A DNA stretch of 64,000 nucleotides from Microbulbifer sp. MKSA007 (lineage in GTDB: Bacteria; Pseudomonadota; Gammaproteobacteria; Pseudomonadales; Cellvibrionaceae): positions 1,695,501-1,759,500 of the forward strand of contig CP128433.1 of assembly GCA_032615215.1 (NCBI GenBank), in the 5' to 3' direction. This document shows, piece by piece, positions 1 through 6,916 of this stretch. The first letter of the stretch is position 1; every line of letters starts with the position of its first letter. A program made the translations under genes and the position numbers. The notes beneath the pieces are model-generated. The model saw only the letters and a list, made by a program, of their open reading frames with translations, made no database searches and was not told the origin of the DNA.

Positions 1-1500
1 CCATAAAAAATATCAAAATGATAGCGGCGGGCGAACCGCTTATGATCCAGCTATCCTCCTGAAAATCATATTGTTTGCTTACTCAAAAGGCATTACCTCA
101 AGCCGTGAAATTCAATGGCAATGTGAGAACAATATCCTCTTCAAAGCACTGTCATGCGATACCGTTCCACATTTTACTAGTATTGCGAGTTTCGTAAGCA
201 GTTATCCTGATGCGATTGAGTCGGTGTTTGAGCAAGTGTTACTGGTCTGCGATCAGCAGGGGCTGCTTGGCAACGAACTTTTCGCAATAGATGGATGCAA
301 GATGCCATCCAATGCCAGCAAAGAACATTCGGGAACTTTTAAAGAACTAGAACAGAAGCAGGAAAAAATTCTCAAGAAGATCAAATATTGTCTCAAAGAG
401 CACAAGAGGCTTGATGGCAGGAAGCCTAATGAAAAAGAGCGAAAACAAGCGGTAGCTAAAGCGGCGGATACTCTTCAGAAACACTTTGATAAAATTGATC
501 AGTTCTTAAAGAATCACTCCCCCAGGATGGGACAAGGTAAAAACCCTAAAGAAGTAAAAAGTAATATCACAGACAATGAGTCAGCCAAGATGACTACCAG
601 CAAGGGAACCATCCAGGGCTATAACGGCGTTGCCGCAGTTGATAGGAAGCATCAGATAGTTGTTGAAGCACAGGCCTTTGGTGAGGGGCAAGAACATCAT
701 ACATTGAAGCCTATTCTCGATGGCATCAGTTGCCATTATCAGCATATAGGAATAGATGAAGACATCTTGGCCAAACAGGTCATCATTACTGCTGATACTG
801 GGTTCTCCAACGACGCTAACTACAGCTACCTGCGAGAGAGCGGCATCAATGCCTACATACCTGACAATAAATTCCGTTCACGTGATAAAGCTTTTGCTAA
901 GCAAAAAGCCAAGTATGGCAAGCGTAAACAAAAAGGTAGGGCTAATGTCCAGCAGACTTTCCCTGCTAGTGAATTTACATTCAATAAGAAAAAGAAAACC
1001 TGTATCTGTCCGGCAGGAAAATCTATGCTTTTATTAAAGGAAGAGCATGTTAGTGAAGGTAAGAAAAAGCTATTGTTCGAAGGGCGCCTCACTGACTGCA
1101 GGGAATGCAGCCTTAAAAATCAGTGTATGCGAAACCCGGAATCTGCCAGCTCTCGAAAAGGACATGGAAGGCAAGTATCCCTAACTTGGACAAACGGACG
1201 GACAGCCACTGACTGGATGAAAAAGCGGGTTGATAGTATCGAAGGCAAGACCATTTATGGACATCGAATGTCTGTTGTCGAGCCAGTGTTCGGGAACATT
1301 GGTACCAACAAGCGATTGAATCGCTTCTCGCTACGAGGAAAAAGTAAGGTTCAGGGACAATGGCAGATGTTCTGCTTGGTACATAATATAGAAAAGTTGA
1401 TGAGATATGGCAGTATCCATTGATTGAGTATAAATTAGGGGCATCAAGGCGCCTAAATTTAATACAATGAAAGAAATTTAGTGGTATCGCTAAATTTAGA
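1..1500 (+). mobile_element. IS1182-type insertion sequence, left part outside the window
   Basis: The element is represented by a transposase gene that is already open at the left window edge. Its right end is not certain. Downstream of the gene there is an inverted repeat CTAAATTT/AAATTTAG (1453-1460 and 1474-1481), followed by a further CTAAATTTAG at 1490-1499, which may mark the terminal region. Cassette-type sequence begins soon after. The left inverted repeat and any target duplication cannot be seen, so the right boundary is approximate. Confidence 0.55.
2..1423 (+). CDS. IS1182-family transposase, 5'-truncated by the window edge
   Basis: DDE-type transposase. The reading frame is open from base 2, before the first possible internal start (TTG at 71), so the true start lies outside the window. 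The N-terminal part matches the family's usual opening (YDPAILLKIILFAYSKGI). Candidate catalytic acidic residues lie in FAIDGCKMPSN, ADTGFSND and, near the C-terminus, EPVFGNIG. A lysine-rich helical segment follows the first Asp, and a Cys-containing insert (CICPAGK, CRECSLKNQC) precedes the last Glu. The C-terminal end is complete, so the copy may be functional. Family assignment rests on recognised motifs, not on a search. Confidence 0.88.
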   Translation, partial: HKKYQNDSGGRTAYDPAILLKIILFAYSKGITSSREIQWQCENNILFKALSCDTVPHFTSIASFVSSYPDAIESVFEQVLLVCDQQGLLGNELFAIDGCKMPSNASKEHSGTFKELEQKQEKILKKIKYCLKEHKRLDGRKPNEKERKQAVAKAADTLQKHFDKIDQFLKNHSPRMGQGKNPKEVKSNITDNESAKMTTSKGTIQGYNGVAAVDRKHQIVVEAQAFGEGQEHHTLKPILDGISCHYQHIGIDEDILAKQVIITADTGFSNDANYSYLRESGINAYIPDNKFRSRDKAFAKQKAKYGKRKQKGRANVQQTFPASEFTFNKKKKTCICPAGKSMLLLKEEHVSEGKKKLLFEGRLTDCRECSLKNQCMRNPESASSRKGHGRQVSLTWTNGRTATDWMKKRVDSIEGKTIYGHRMSVVEPVFGNIGTNKRLNRFSLRGKSKVQGQWQMFCLVHNIEKLMRYGSIH

Positions 1501-1582
1501 CCGAAATTTTTGTTTGGAGGAACCTGAGGAATGACAGCTTTTTCTAAAACTGTTTTTCTACAGCCTCGTTAGCCTCTAAGCC

Positions 1583-2005
1583 ATGAATAAATTCTTAGTA
1601 GTCTTAGCTCTATTGATATGCCCGCCAAGTGGGCTGGCAAGCTGCTGGATTGAGTATACGAAGAAAACATTATCTGAAAGAATAGAAGAGTCGAATTTTA
1701 CCTTTCGTGGAGAGGTTCAATATCGAAAGGCTACCGTATCGCAAGAAAAAGGGCATGAAGAAAGAATAGAGTCTATTGAAGTTCTATTTGATAAGGTCGA
1801 AGATCTTAATGGAAATAGAATTGAAAAAATCTATCTAAAACTTGATACAGCCTGTACGTGCAAATACGACTTTCAAGTCGGGGTAAGATATGTGGTTATC
1901 GGAGATAAGTCAGGCGCTCGGATTTCGGTTCAGAATTGTAATAATATCCTTACGGAGCAAATCTATGAGTTGCATCAGAAATTCGAGCTTGGTGGCAAAG
2001 GCTAA
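1583..2005 (+). CDS. Small secreted Cys-containing protein, possibly TIMP/NTR-like fold
   Basis: 140 residues with an N-terminal signal peptide (roughly residues 1-19, MNKFLVVLALLICPPSGLAS) and mature-region cysteines including CTCKYDF and a Cys near QNCNN. The pattern of FRGEV early, then a basic/acidic middle and a VGVRYVVIG strand, resembles small bacterial proteins with an NTR/TIMP-like fold, but this is only a similarity of pattern. The stop codon overlaps GGCTAACAAG, the sort of sequence that opens an attC site. It is the first cassette-like gene after the insertion sequence. Function unknown. Confidence 0.7.
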   Translation: MNKFLVVLALLICPPSGLASCWIEYTKKTLSERIEESNFTFRGEVQYRKATVSQEKGHEERIESIEVLFDKVEDLNGNRIEKIYLKLDTACTCKYDFQVGVRYVVIGDKSGARISVQNCNNILTEQIYELHQKFELGGKG

Positions 2006-2084
2006 CAAGTAGGTGATGTTCGTTCCAGCCTCTGCATGGCTTCCATATACCACTTATGACTATGCCCATTCATATAATAAGAAC

Positions 2085-2234
2085 ATGAAGATCAAGCCAG
2101 TGAAGATCGAGTTCCCTGAGCCTTACTACAAAATAGAGGGAAGTTCTGCTGTAGTAGTTTACGGCAACTATATCGATGAGCTGTTTCTTTTGAAGCAAAA
2201 TGGTATTTTAAAAGCTCGTGGGGACTTTCAGTAA
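2085..2234 (+). CDS. Very small hypothetical protein, possibly a remnant
   Basis: Starting at the ATG at 2085 this gives 49 residues (MKIKPVKIEFPEPYYKIEGS...). The frame is open back to a GTG at 2013, which would give 73 residues, but that GTG lies inside the AACAAG sequence after the preceding gene and has no clear ribosome binding site. No domain is recognised. It may be the C-terminal remnant of a longer cassette gene. It is kept because it fills the gap between two cassette junctions and is in the same orientation as its neighbours. Confidence 0.35.
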   Translation: MKIKPVKIEFPEPYYKIEGSSAVVVYGNYIDELFLLKQNGILKARGDFQ

Positions 2235-2238
2235 AAAA

Positions 2239-2274
2239 GCTAACAAGCAATGGCAGCATTGTCTAGACTATGAG
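2239..2274 (+). other. Short attC-like junction
   Basis: GCTAACAAG is followed by the hairpin CAATG-GCAG-CATTG and then CTATGAG, which runs into the next start codon. It is shorter than usual attC sites, so it may be degenerate. Confidence 0.35.
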
Positions 2275-2620
2275 AGATAAACGAGCCATATTTGCGACAG
2301 TTGAACTCTGGTACTGCGAGCACAAAGGCATTCTGTTCGCAATCTTGGTTACGCTGGGAATTGGAGTGCTCTTCCAGTATGTCGGTTTTCCTAAAAGCAC
2401 TGAGCTTGTTTCAGGTGTCGCGCATGCTCAGGTTTATGGTGGCAGCCAAACTGGAAATGATCCTAAACTCTTGGTCAAATTAGCTAACGGCAACTTAGCT
2501 CATGTGGGGGTAAGCTCTCCTGGCCAAGTAAAAATAGGCTCAGAGCTGTGCCTATATAAAAAGACAAGTCATGCAGGAACAGTACATTTTTCAATTAAGG
2601 CAGTAGGTAAATGCACATAA
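2270..2620 (+). CDS. Single-pass membrane hypothetical protein
   Basis: 116 residues. A short cytoplasmic N-terminus is followed by one strongly hydrophobic helix (about residues 20-38, ILFAILVTLGIGVLFQYVGF) and a mostly polar extracytoplasmic part containing VYGGSQTGNDPKLLVKLANG. The C-terminal half has the beta-strand alternation of a small all-beta domain and two cysteines. The family is not recognised. The ATG overlaps the end of the attC-like junction before it, as is common for cassette genes. Confidence 0.6.
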   Translation: MRDKRAIFATVELWYCEHKGILFAILVTLGIGVLFQYVGFPKSTELVSGVAHAQVYGGSQTGNDPKLLVKLANGNLAHVGVSSPGQVKIGSELCLYKKTSHAGTVHFSIKAVGKCT

Positions 2621-2675
2621 TAAAGTTAGACATGTGACGTTTGCTGCGCGACCGCACATATTAAAGGTGTTAAGG
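2617..2675 (+). other. attC-like site
   Basis: Starts at the stop of the preceding gene, contains the inner stem CATGTG (2631-2636) with CACATA (2655-2660), and ends GTGTTAAGG just before the next gene. Pairing of the outer boxes is imperfect. Confidence 0.4.
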
Positions 2676-2681
2676 TTCTCC

Positions 2682-3026
2682 ATGAATAAGCTCGTCACTC
2701 TATTATTACTAAGTAGCAATACTTGCTTAGCTCAGGATCTAGTAGGCACCTGGGAGGATAGGAGTGGGGGCATATTTGGTGGTGAGTCAGGCTGGGACGA
2801 GTGTGAGTTTAGATATGACAACACTTTTAAGTGTACAAACTATCCAAAACTAGGCTGTTTGGTTTTACCTTTTGAAGGAGCTTGGGAGTTAATAGGTAAC
2901 ACTCTCATTCTTCGCTTGGATGGTTCTTATATAGTAAAGGCTCATATTGCCGAGATTGATAAGGATTTCTTTAGAGGGCTGGTAGAAAATGGCAATAAAT
3001 TTACGTTTAGCAGGCAAAAGCCTTAA
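2682..3026 (+). CDS. Secreted lipocalin-like small protein
   Basis: 114 residues from the ATG at 2682. That start gives a clean signal peptide (MNKLVTLLLLSSNTCLAQ); the frame extends upstream to 2634 but the extra residues precede the signal and fall in the attC-like site. The mature protein begins DLVGTWEDRSGG, a motif typical of small lipocalin-like or META-like beta-barrels, and has several Cys (CEFRYD, CTNYP, LGCLV). The function is unknown; periplasmic or secreted location is inferred from the signal. Confidence 0.62.
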   Translation: MNKLVTLLLLSSNTCLAQDLVGTWEDRSGGIFGGESGWDECEFRYDNTFKCTNYPKLGCLVLPFEGAWELIGNTLILRLDGSYIVKAHIAEIDKDFFRGLVENGNKFTFSRQKP

Positions 3027-3136
3027 CAAGGCAATGTAGCTGACATTTTATTTTGTGCGTTTTTTATACCGTTGCTGCGCTCCAATATGTATGTTAAATG
3101 TTCGCGAAGCAAGCCGCCGCTGATCTTAACGTTGTG
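3021..3136 (+). other. attC-like site
   Basis: Runs from CCTTAACAAGGC at the stop codon of the preceding gene to CTTAACGTTGTG, 116 bases, with GC-rich inner arms. It sits directly before a hexanucleotide repeat and the next start codon. The length is within the range known for Vibrio-type attC sites. Confidence 0.45.
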
Positions 3137-3137
3137 A

Positions 3138-3177
3138 GAATAAGAATAAGAATAAGAATAAGAATAAGAATAAGAAT
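3138..3177 (+). repeat. Hexanucleotide tandem repeat (GAATAA) just before a start codon
   Basis: Six exact GAATAA units (3138-3173) plus GAAT, immediately followed by the ATG at 3178. The repeat occupies the whole Shine-Dalgarno region, so unit gain or loss would change the distance and context between upstream signals and the start without altering the protein. Confidence 0.95.
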
Positions 3178-3516
3178 ATGAAGAGCATTCCAATAATATT
3201 TACTCTCACTATTTCTCTCATGTCCGGAATTGCGTCGGCAACAATAATTTATGTAAAGCCAAATTATCCTTTAGAGGCACTTAAAAATTGCATAGAGGGG
3301 TGGGTCGAGTTCGAAGTGACGGTAATGCCTAGTGGTTTTTTTGAAAATGTTAAAATCATAGATTCTTATCCTGAAGGCGTATTTGATGAGGCGGCTAGAA
3401 AAGCTCTTATGAAATACAAGTTAGTGCCTGGGGAATTAATAGGTGTGACTGTCCCAGTTCATGGCGTGAAGCTCAAAATAAGCTACAATCTGGACGGCAA
3501 GTGTATACAGAAATAA
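3178..3516 (+). CDS. Stand-alone periplasmic TonB C-terminal-domain protein
   Basis: 112 residues. A signal peptide (about residues 1-21, ending IASA) is followed directly by a TonB C-terminal fold: the motifs PNYPLEALKNCIEGWVEFEV, then VKIIDSYPEGVFDEAARKAL and a final strand, as in the energy-transducer TonB_C family. The usual N-terminal membrane anchor and Pro-rich spanner are absent, so it cannot act as a complete TonB. It could bind TonB boxes or peptidoglycan in the periplasm, but that is inference. It is the only gene here with a tandem repeat in its translation start region. Confidence 0.75.
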   Translation: MKSIPIIFTLTISLMSGIASATIIYVKPNYPLEALKNCIEGWVEFEVTVMPSGFFENVKIIDSYPEGVFDEAARKALMKYKLVPGELIGVTVPVHGVKLKISYNLDGKCIQK

Positions 3517-3568
3517 CAATCACAGGCAGCGAGTCTACGGCCCTATGGGTCTCCGCAAGGTGTTAAGT
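3513..3568 (+). other. attC-like site
   Basis: Begins TAACAATCAC at the stop codon and ends GGTGTTAAG; GTTAAGT at the right end fits the R' core GTTRRRY exactly. The inner part (GGCAGCGAGTCTACGGCCC...) is a weak palindrome. Confidence 0.5.
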
Positions 3569-3584
3569 GGTACAAGGAGAGCAA

Positions 3585-3833
3585 ATGAAATCACTCATAA
3601 TTAATTTTTTCGGCCTAGTCGGATCTTGGTATATGATCGATCTTACTTCCGAAAATTTGCTTAACTCAGTTTTTGCCCCGTTAGTATTCACTGGCTTCCT
3701 AATTTCCAGTGTGCTGTGGTTTATTGTAAAGTTTGGAATAACTCAGGGCTCTAGCTCTGGCGCTTACCTTGGCAGTGGATATTCAGGAAATTTTGGTGGT
3801 GGAGATGGAGGCGATGGTGATGGTGGGTGTTAA
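3585..3833 (+). CDS. Small membrane protein with Gly/Asp-rich tail ending in Cys
   Basis: 82 residues from the ATG at 3585, chosen because AAGGAGAG lies 7-8 bases before it; an in-frame GTG at 3567 has no such site. Two hydrophobic segments (about residues 3-18 and 27-45) are followed by SSSGAYLGSGYSGNFGGGDGG and a GDGDGGC end. Gly-rich tails of this kind occur in TPM-domain and other membrane proteins, but no domain is recognised. Likely inner membrane; function unknown. Confidence 0.6.
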   Translation: MKSLIINFFGLVGSWYMIDLTSENLLNSVFAPLVFTGFLISSVLWFIVKFGITQGSSSGAYLGSGYSGNFGGGDGGDGDGGC

Positions 3834-3836
3834 ATC

Positions 3837-3920
3837 ACTGAACAAGCACATATTATTTGCCGCTATCGCGGTCGAATGGCTTACGCCACGCTTCACCCGC
3901 TGCAAGTGCGAATGTTATGT
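3837..3920 (+). other. attC-like site (one of the clearest)
   Basis: AACAAGCAC at 3841-3849 pairs with GTGCGAATGTT towards the right end at 3906-3916, with GTTATG closing it. The inner part holds a GCGG/CCGC arm pair. It lies between two plus-strand cassette genes. Confidence 0.6.
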
Positions 3921-3953
3921 AAATACTCTGTAATCGAGTAACCATTGATAGCT

Positions 3954-4469
3954 ATGTCTTCAATTTCGAAAAATAAAGAAGAATTAATCTCCTCAATTGA
4001 AAATTCTTATGAAAATTTATTTGCTGATTATATGGGGGTTCCCAAGGAGCTTTCGAGAGAGATTGGTGTCGAAGGTAATATAAAAAATACAGAAATAAGC
4101 GTTTCTGATACTATTTCATACCTGATCGGTTGGGGAAGTCTTGTCCTAAAATGGCATGAGCTTAGGGCAAATAATCTCGAAGTAGATTTTCCAGAAAAAG
4201 GTTACAGCTGGAATGAGCTTGGGAAGCTAGCGCAGCACTTTCATGCATCCTATAAGGATTGGTCTTATAAACAGTTGCTGACAGAATTCCAGTTTACAAT
4301 ACAAAAAATACTAAAGCTTGTAGACTCATTGAGCAATGATGAACTTTATGGGCACAGTTGGTATAAAAGTTACACTCTTGGGAGGATGATCCAGTTTAAT
4401 ACCTCATCTCCAATGAAAAATATCCGCACAAAGGTGCGCAGGTTTAAGAGGCAGAATAATATCAAGTAA
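3954..4469 (+). CDS. ClbS/DfsB-family four-helix bundle protein
   Basis: 171 residues from the ATG at 3954 (a TTG three codons upstream is possible). It shows the family's sequence plan: an opening KEELISSIENSYENL helix, then SVSDTISYLIGWGSLVLKWHE, a FPEKGYSWNELGKLAQHFH segment, SYKQLLTEF, LSNDELYG, and a final RMIQFNTSSPMKNIRTKVRRFKR helix. ClbS itself protects colibactin producers by acting on the toxin; most family members are of unknown function, so a self-protection or detoxification role is only possible here. It lies in a cassette bounded by attC-like sequence on the left. Confidence 0.8.
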   Translation: MSSISKNKEELISSIENSYENLFADYMGVPKELSREIGVEGNIKNTEISVSDTISYLIGWGSLVLKWHELRANNLEVDFPEKGYSWNELGKLAQHFHASYKDWSYKQLLTEFQFTIQKILKLVDSLSNDELYGHSWYKSYTLGRMIQFNTSSPMKNIRTKVRRFKRQNNIK

Positions 4470-4540
4470 ATTCATACAACCTGTAAACCCAGATGACGCC
4501 TAAGAAGTACCTAATTTAAGTGTTTTGTTCGAGGTGAAGA

Positions 4541-4825
4541 ATGAACAGTGAAACAAAAAACGTACTGCTTAGTACATATACAGCTATAGGGCTTCCTATA
4601 TCAGGTATTTTGCTTTTTTTTGCATATATTCTTATAGACAAGACAGTGCCTGGCGTTCAAGATTATATAATTGCTACGATATGTGTATTTGTTAGCTTAA
4701 GTAGTATTTATCTATATAAGAAATTGAGCGCTAGAGAATCTGACCCACCGTTAACTATTCGTACTGCGATTAATGGTGTTTTGTATATTGTAGCAGTAAT
4801 AGTAATTACAAGTATCATATGGTAA
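4541..4825 (+). CDS. Small three-helix membrane protein
   Basis: 94 residues with three hydrophobic segments (about residues 10-31, 42-59 and 76-93) and short polar links, including KKLSARESDPP. GAGGTGAAG precedes the ATG as ribosome binding site. No family is recognised. Inner membrane location follows from the segments; function unknown. Confidence 0.62.
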   Translation: MNSETKNVLLSTYTAIGLPISGILLFFAYILIDKTVPGVQDYIIATICVFVSLSSIYLYKKLSARESDPPLTIRTAINGVLYIVAVIVITSIIW

Positions 4826-4833
4826 TCCTCCTA

Positions 4834-4953
4834 CACAACAAGGGGTTCCAGTCGACACCCAAAGCTACGCACTTTTGAGTGTAAGGTTACTGCGCTCCCC
4901 TTAATACACAAGTGGCGCTTCGCTCCTGGCGCGCCTGAATCCGACATTATGAG
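4834..4953 (+). other. Long attC-like site
   Basis: About 120 bases, from ACAACAAGGGGTTCCAG to CTGGCGCGCCTGAATCC and CATTATGAG. GGTTC/GAATCC and CCAG/CTGG pair across the site, as expected for the outer boxes of a long attC. Confidence 0.55.
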
Positions 4954-4964
4954 CTAAACGAGCT

Positions 4965-5388
4965 ATGTTTAAGCATGTTATAAAATTTTTATTTTTAGCG
5001 CTTTGTGGTGAAGCTATGGCCTATGGCCTATGGCCTACCTAAAAATACTGAAGTAACACGAGCAAATGCAGACTTGCTGTCTATTAAGTTGGAAAAAATA
5101 GATTCTGGAAGTGTTGATACTTTTCTATATCAGCTTGAGTTTGCTAACAAACTCGAAAGTTGCTTAGCGGGACGGGTTCAAACCTTCCTATTGATTGATA
5201 AAAAGGAAATTTCAAGCTCTTCTATGGATTATAAAGTCGGCAGTGAGCAACCCAGTGTTTTACTTCATATGCCCGCATCGGGTTATGATATGGCGATAAC
5301 TATCCAGTATTGCTGCTCAGAGGGAGTATCCCCCAGCTGTAAACAATCACTCTCAATCAGTTCGCTCATTGGGATTACGTCGCAATGA
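4965..5388 (+). pseudogene. Secreted protein gene split by a heptanucleotide repeat (possibly phase-variable)
   Basis: From the ATG at 4965 the frame encodes MFKHVIKFLFLALCGEAMAYGLWPT and then stops at 5040-5042. This is a good signal peptide with no mature protein. The neighbouring frame from 5005 to 5388 encodes about 127 residues of a plausible secreted protein (four Cys, including QYCCSEG). The frames are joined at three exact CTATGGC units (5014-5034). Removing one 7-base unit places signal and mature protein in one frame (EAMAYGLPKNTEV). So the gene is off as written, and would be on with two units. The mature part has no recognised domain. Confidence 0.65.
5014..5037 (+). repeat. Heptanucleotide tandem repeat (CTATGGC)3
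   Basis: Three exact CTATGGC units plus CTA, lying at the predicted signal-peptide cleavage region of a secreted protein. Seven is not a multiple of three, so each unit gained or lost changes the reading frame. Confidence 0.95.
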
Positions 5389-5831
5389 GAGGTTCTCATA
5401 GCAAGTGACAATGGTTGTTCGTCAATTTTTTAAGCCATACTTTCATCCCAGTAGGTGTTATTTTTCACGATCGTATTTAGGGGGGTAGTCTGCTTTCTCC
5501 GTGTACAGACAAACTCTAATTCGAGTCTTTCTGTAGACTCTGCTAATATTCTTTGAGATTGAGTGGCATCCTTAATGACTTAATGACTTAATGATATTTT
5601 TATTGGTGACACTAAAGAATTGGCCTGTAGCTCTCACATGAATATCGAGTTATTTATTGCCGGTATCAATTCCGATATTGATCAGTTGAGGTTCCATGCG
5701 ATAAGCTATCTCTACCTTGCTATTCGGGCTTGAGATCCACATAACTATCTGAGTTGTGCCTAGTGGATATCTGTCACGTCCGTACTCTTTAATGGTCTAT
5801 ATAAACTAATTGGTTCAGCAATCAACTGTGA
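5389..5831 (+). other. Gene-less stretch within the cassette array
   Basis: No coding frame of credible length or composition on either strand. It contains a small hairpin ATGAGA-GGT-TCTCAT just after the preceding stop and three exact CTTAATGA units at 5571-5594. It ends at an attC-like site, so it could be a non-coding cassette or the remnant of a decayed one. Confidence 0.5.
5571..5594 (+). repeat. Octanucleotide tandem repeat (CTTAATGA)3
   Basis: Three exact copies of CTTAATGA in a non-coding part of the array. No gene is directly affected. Confidence 0.95.
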
Positions 5832-5882
5832 CTAACAAGGTCTTCGGTGGCCACCGAAGATGGCTCCCAATTTACCCGTTAG
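5832..5882 (+). other. Compact attC-like site with a 20-bp perfect palindrome
   Basis: Outer boxes CTAAC...GTTAG pair exactly, with AAGGT/ACCC next to them. The centre is the perfect palindrome TCTTCGGTGGCCACCGAAGA (5841-5860). About 51 bases, the size of short classical attC sites. Confidence 0.6.
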
Positions 5883-5913
5883 CGAAAAGTACTTTCAATA
5901 TCAGAATCGGGTA

Positions 5914-5985
5914 AGAACAACCACACAAGGCGCTGTCACCGGCTCCAGCGCGAATGTGTCTCTGTGGGTGAACTTAGCGTTATGA
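5914..5985 (+). other. attC-like site
   Basis: Starts AGAACAACCACAC, has GGCGCTG/CAGCGCG inner arms and CCACAC/GTGTctctGTGGG outer arms, and ends TTAGCGTTATGAG eight bases before the next start codon. It lies only about 30 bases after another attC-like site. Confidence 0.55.
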
Positions 5986-5992
5986 GGAAACT

Positions 5993-6487
5993 ATGGTAAC
6001 TCCAATAATTATTCTTTTACTGTTGTCTAGTCCCTTAGGTATCTCTTTTATTTATTCAAAGTTTAGCGGCAAGCCTCTGAATGTTAAAAAGTACGCCTAT
6101 TGGGGATTGGGAATAACCTTCATATTCTTCTGCGTTGGGCACTTTGTTAAAACGGAGGGCATGGTGGAAATGTTACCGTCTTGGGTTCCTTTTCGCCTAG
6201 CGATAATCTATCTCACCGGATTGATTGAGCTATTGATAGGTATTGCTCTTTTTGTGCCAAGATATCAGCTCCATGCTGCATGGCTTGCTATTGTAGTTTT
6301 CGTTATTTTCTTTCCTGCAAATATTTATGCGGCATTAAACGGTATTGGTCTTGGTGGGCATCAATGGGGGCCTGTTTATTTGTTATTACGTGCGCCACTG
6401 CAAATCATACTAATTGCGTGGGCATATTTTCTGTGTGCGAAAGGTCATAACAATTTAAGGCTGTCGACCACTAATTCAGTCGGCTGA
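5993..6487 (+). CDS. DoxX-like membrane protein
   Basis: 164 residues, four or five hydrophobic helices. The pattern GHFVKTEGMVEMLPSWVPFR, then YLTGLIELLIGIALFVPR, FFPANIYAAL and GPVYLLLRAPLQ is that of DoxX-like proteins. The family includes subunits of terminal oxidases and many uncharacterised membrane proteins, so the specific role is unknown. It begins eight bases after an attC-like site and is the largest membrane cassette gene here. Confidence 0.78.
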   Translation: MVTPIIILLLLSSPLGISFIYSKFSGKPLNVKKYAYWGLGITFIFFCVGHFVKTEGMVEMLPSWVPFRLAIIYLTGLIELLIGIALFVPRYQLHAAWLAIVVFVIFFPANIYAALNGIGLGGHQWGPVYLLLRAPLQIILIAWAYFLCAKGHNNLRLSTTNSVG

Positions 6488-6524
6488 TTGAAGTGTTGTG
6501 TGTAAGGTCTGCCCAAGCTTTAGT

Positions 6525-6547
6525 AAATCAAATCAAATCAAATCAAA
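6525..6547 (+). repeat. Pentanucleotide tandem repeat (AAATC)4
   Basis: Four exact AAATC units plus AAA, in the loop between GCTTTAG (about 6518-6524) and CTAAAGC (about 6556-6562), which form a stem. The whole could be a further attC-like junction before the next gene, ending GAATTGTTATA. Confidence 0.9.
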
Positions 6548-6601
6548 CAGACGCGCTAAAGCACACATGTGTTTGAATTGTTATATTTTTAAAAAGGTCG
6601 G

Positions 6602-6916
6602 ATGAAATATAGAGCATTATTTGCGGTAGGTTTTTTTGTTGGGTGTGTAGTTCCGGTTTCTTGGTGGGTTGTGATTTTTACTCAACTGAGTGGTTTGATA
6701 AAATCAATCATATTGGTTGTCGCTGCTTTGATAATGATAACTTCGATGTTTATTTCAAGTAAGGAAATAGACGAACCGTTTCGGTTTGGTAAAATTTACA
6801 AAAGCAGATGGAAGCCCAAGCTTAAACGTTTTCAACATTTTGGTGTTTTATTACTAGGAATCAATACTCCTATATTCATGTGGGTTGTTTTTTCAATTAT
6901 TTGGAGTAAAGCATAA
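6602..6916 (+). CDS. Small membrane hypothetical protein
   Basis: 104 residues. Two hydrophobic segments lie close together (about residues 5-50), then a basic, polar stretch (KIYKSRWKPKLKRF) and a C-terminal hydrophobic segment. AAAAAGGTCGG precedes the ATG. No family is recognised. It is bounded on the right by a clear attC-like site that begins at its stop codon. Confidence 0.6.
   Translation: MKYRALFAVGFFVGCVVPVSWWVVIFTQLSGLIKSIILVVAALIMITSMFISSKEIDEPFRFGKIYKSRWKPKLKRFQHFGVLLLGINTPIFMWVVFSIIWSKA

Noticed and set aside
2013..2084. GTG-started longer form of the small gene ending at 2234
   Set aside because: The start lies in the cassette junction and no ribosome binding site is visible; the shorter ATG form was listed at low confidence.
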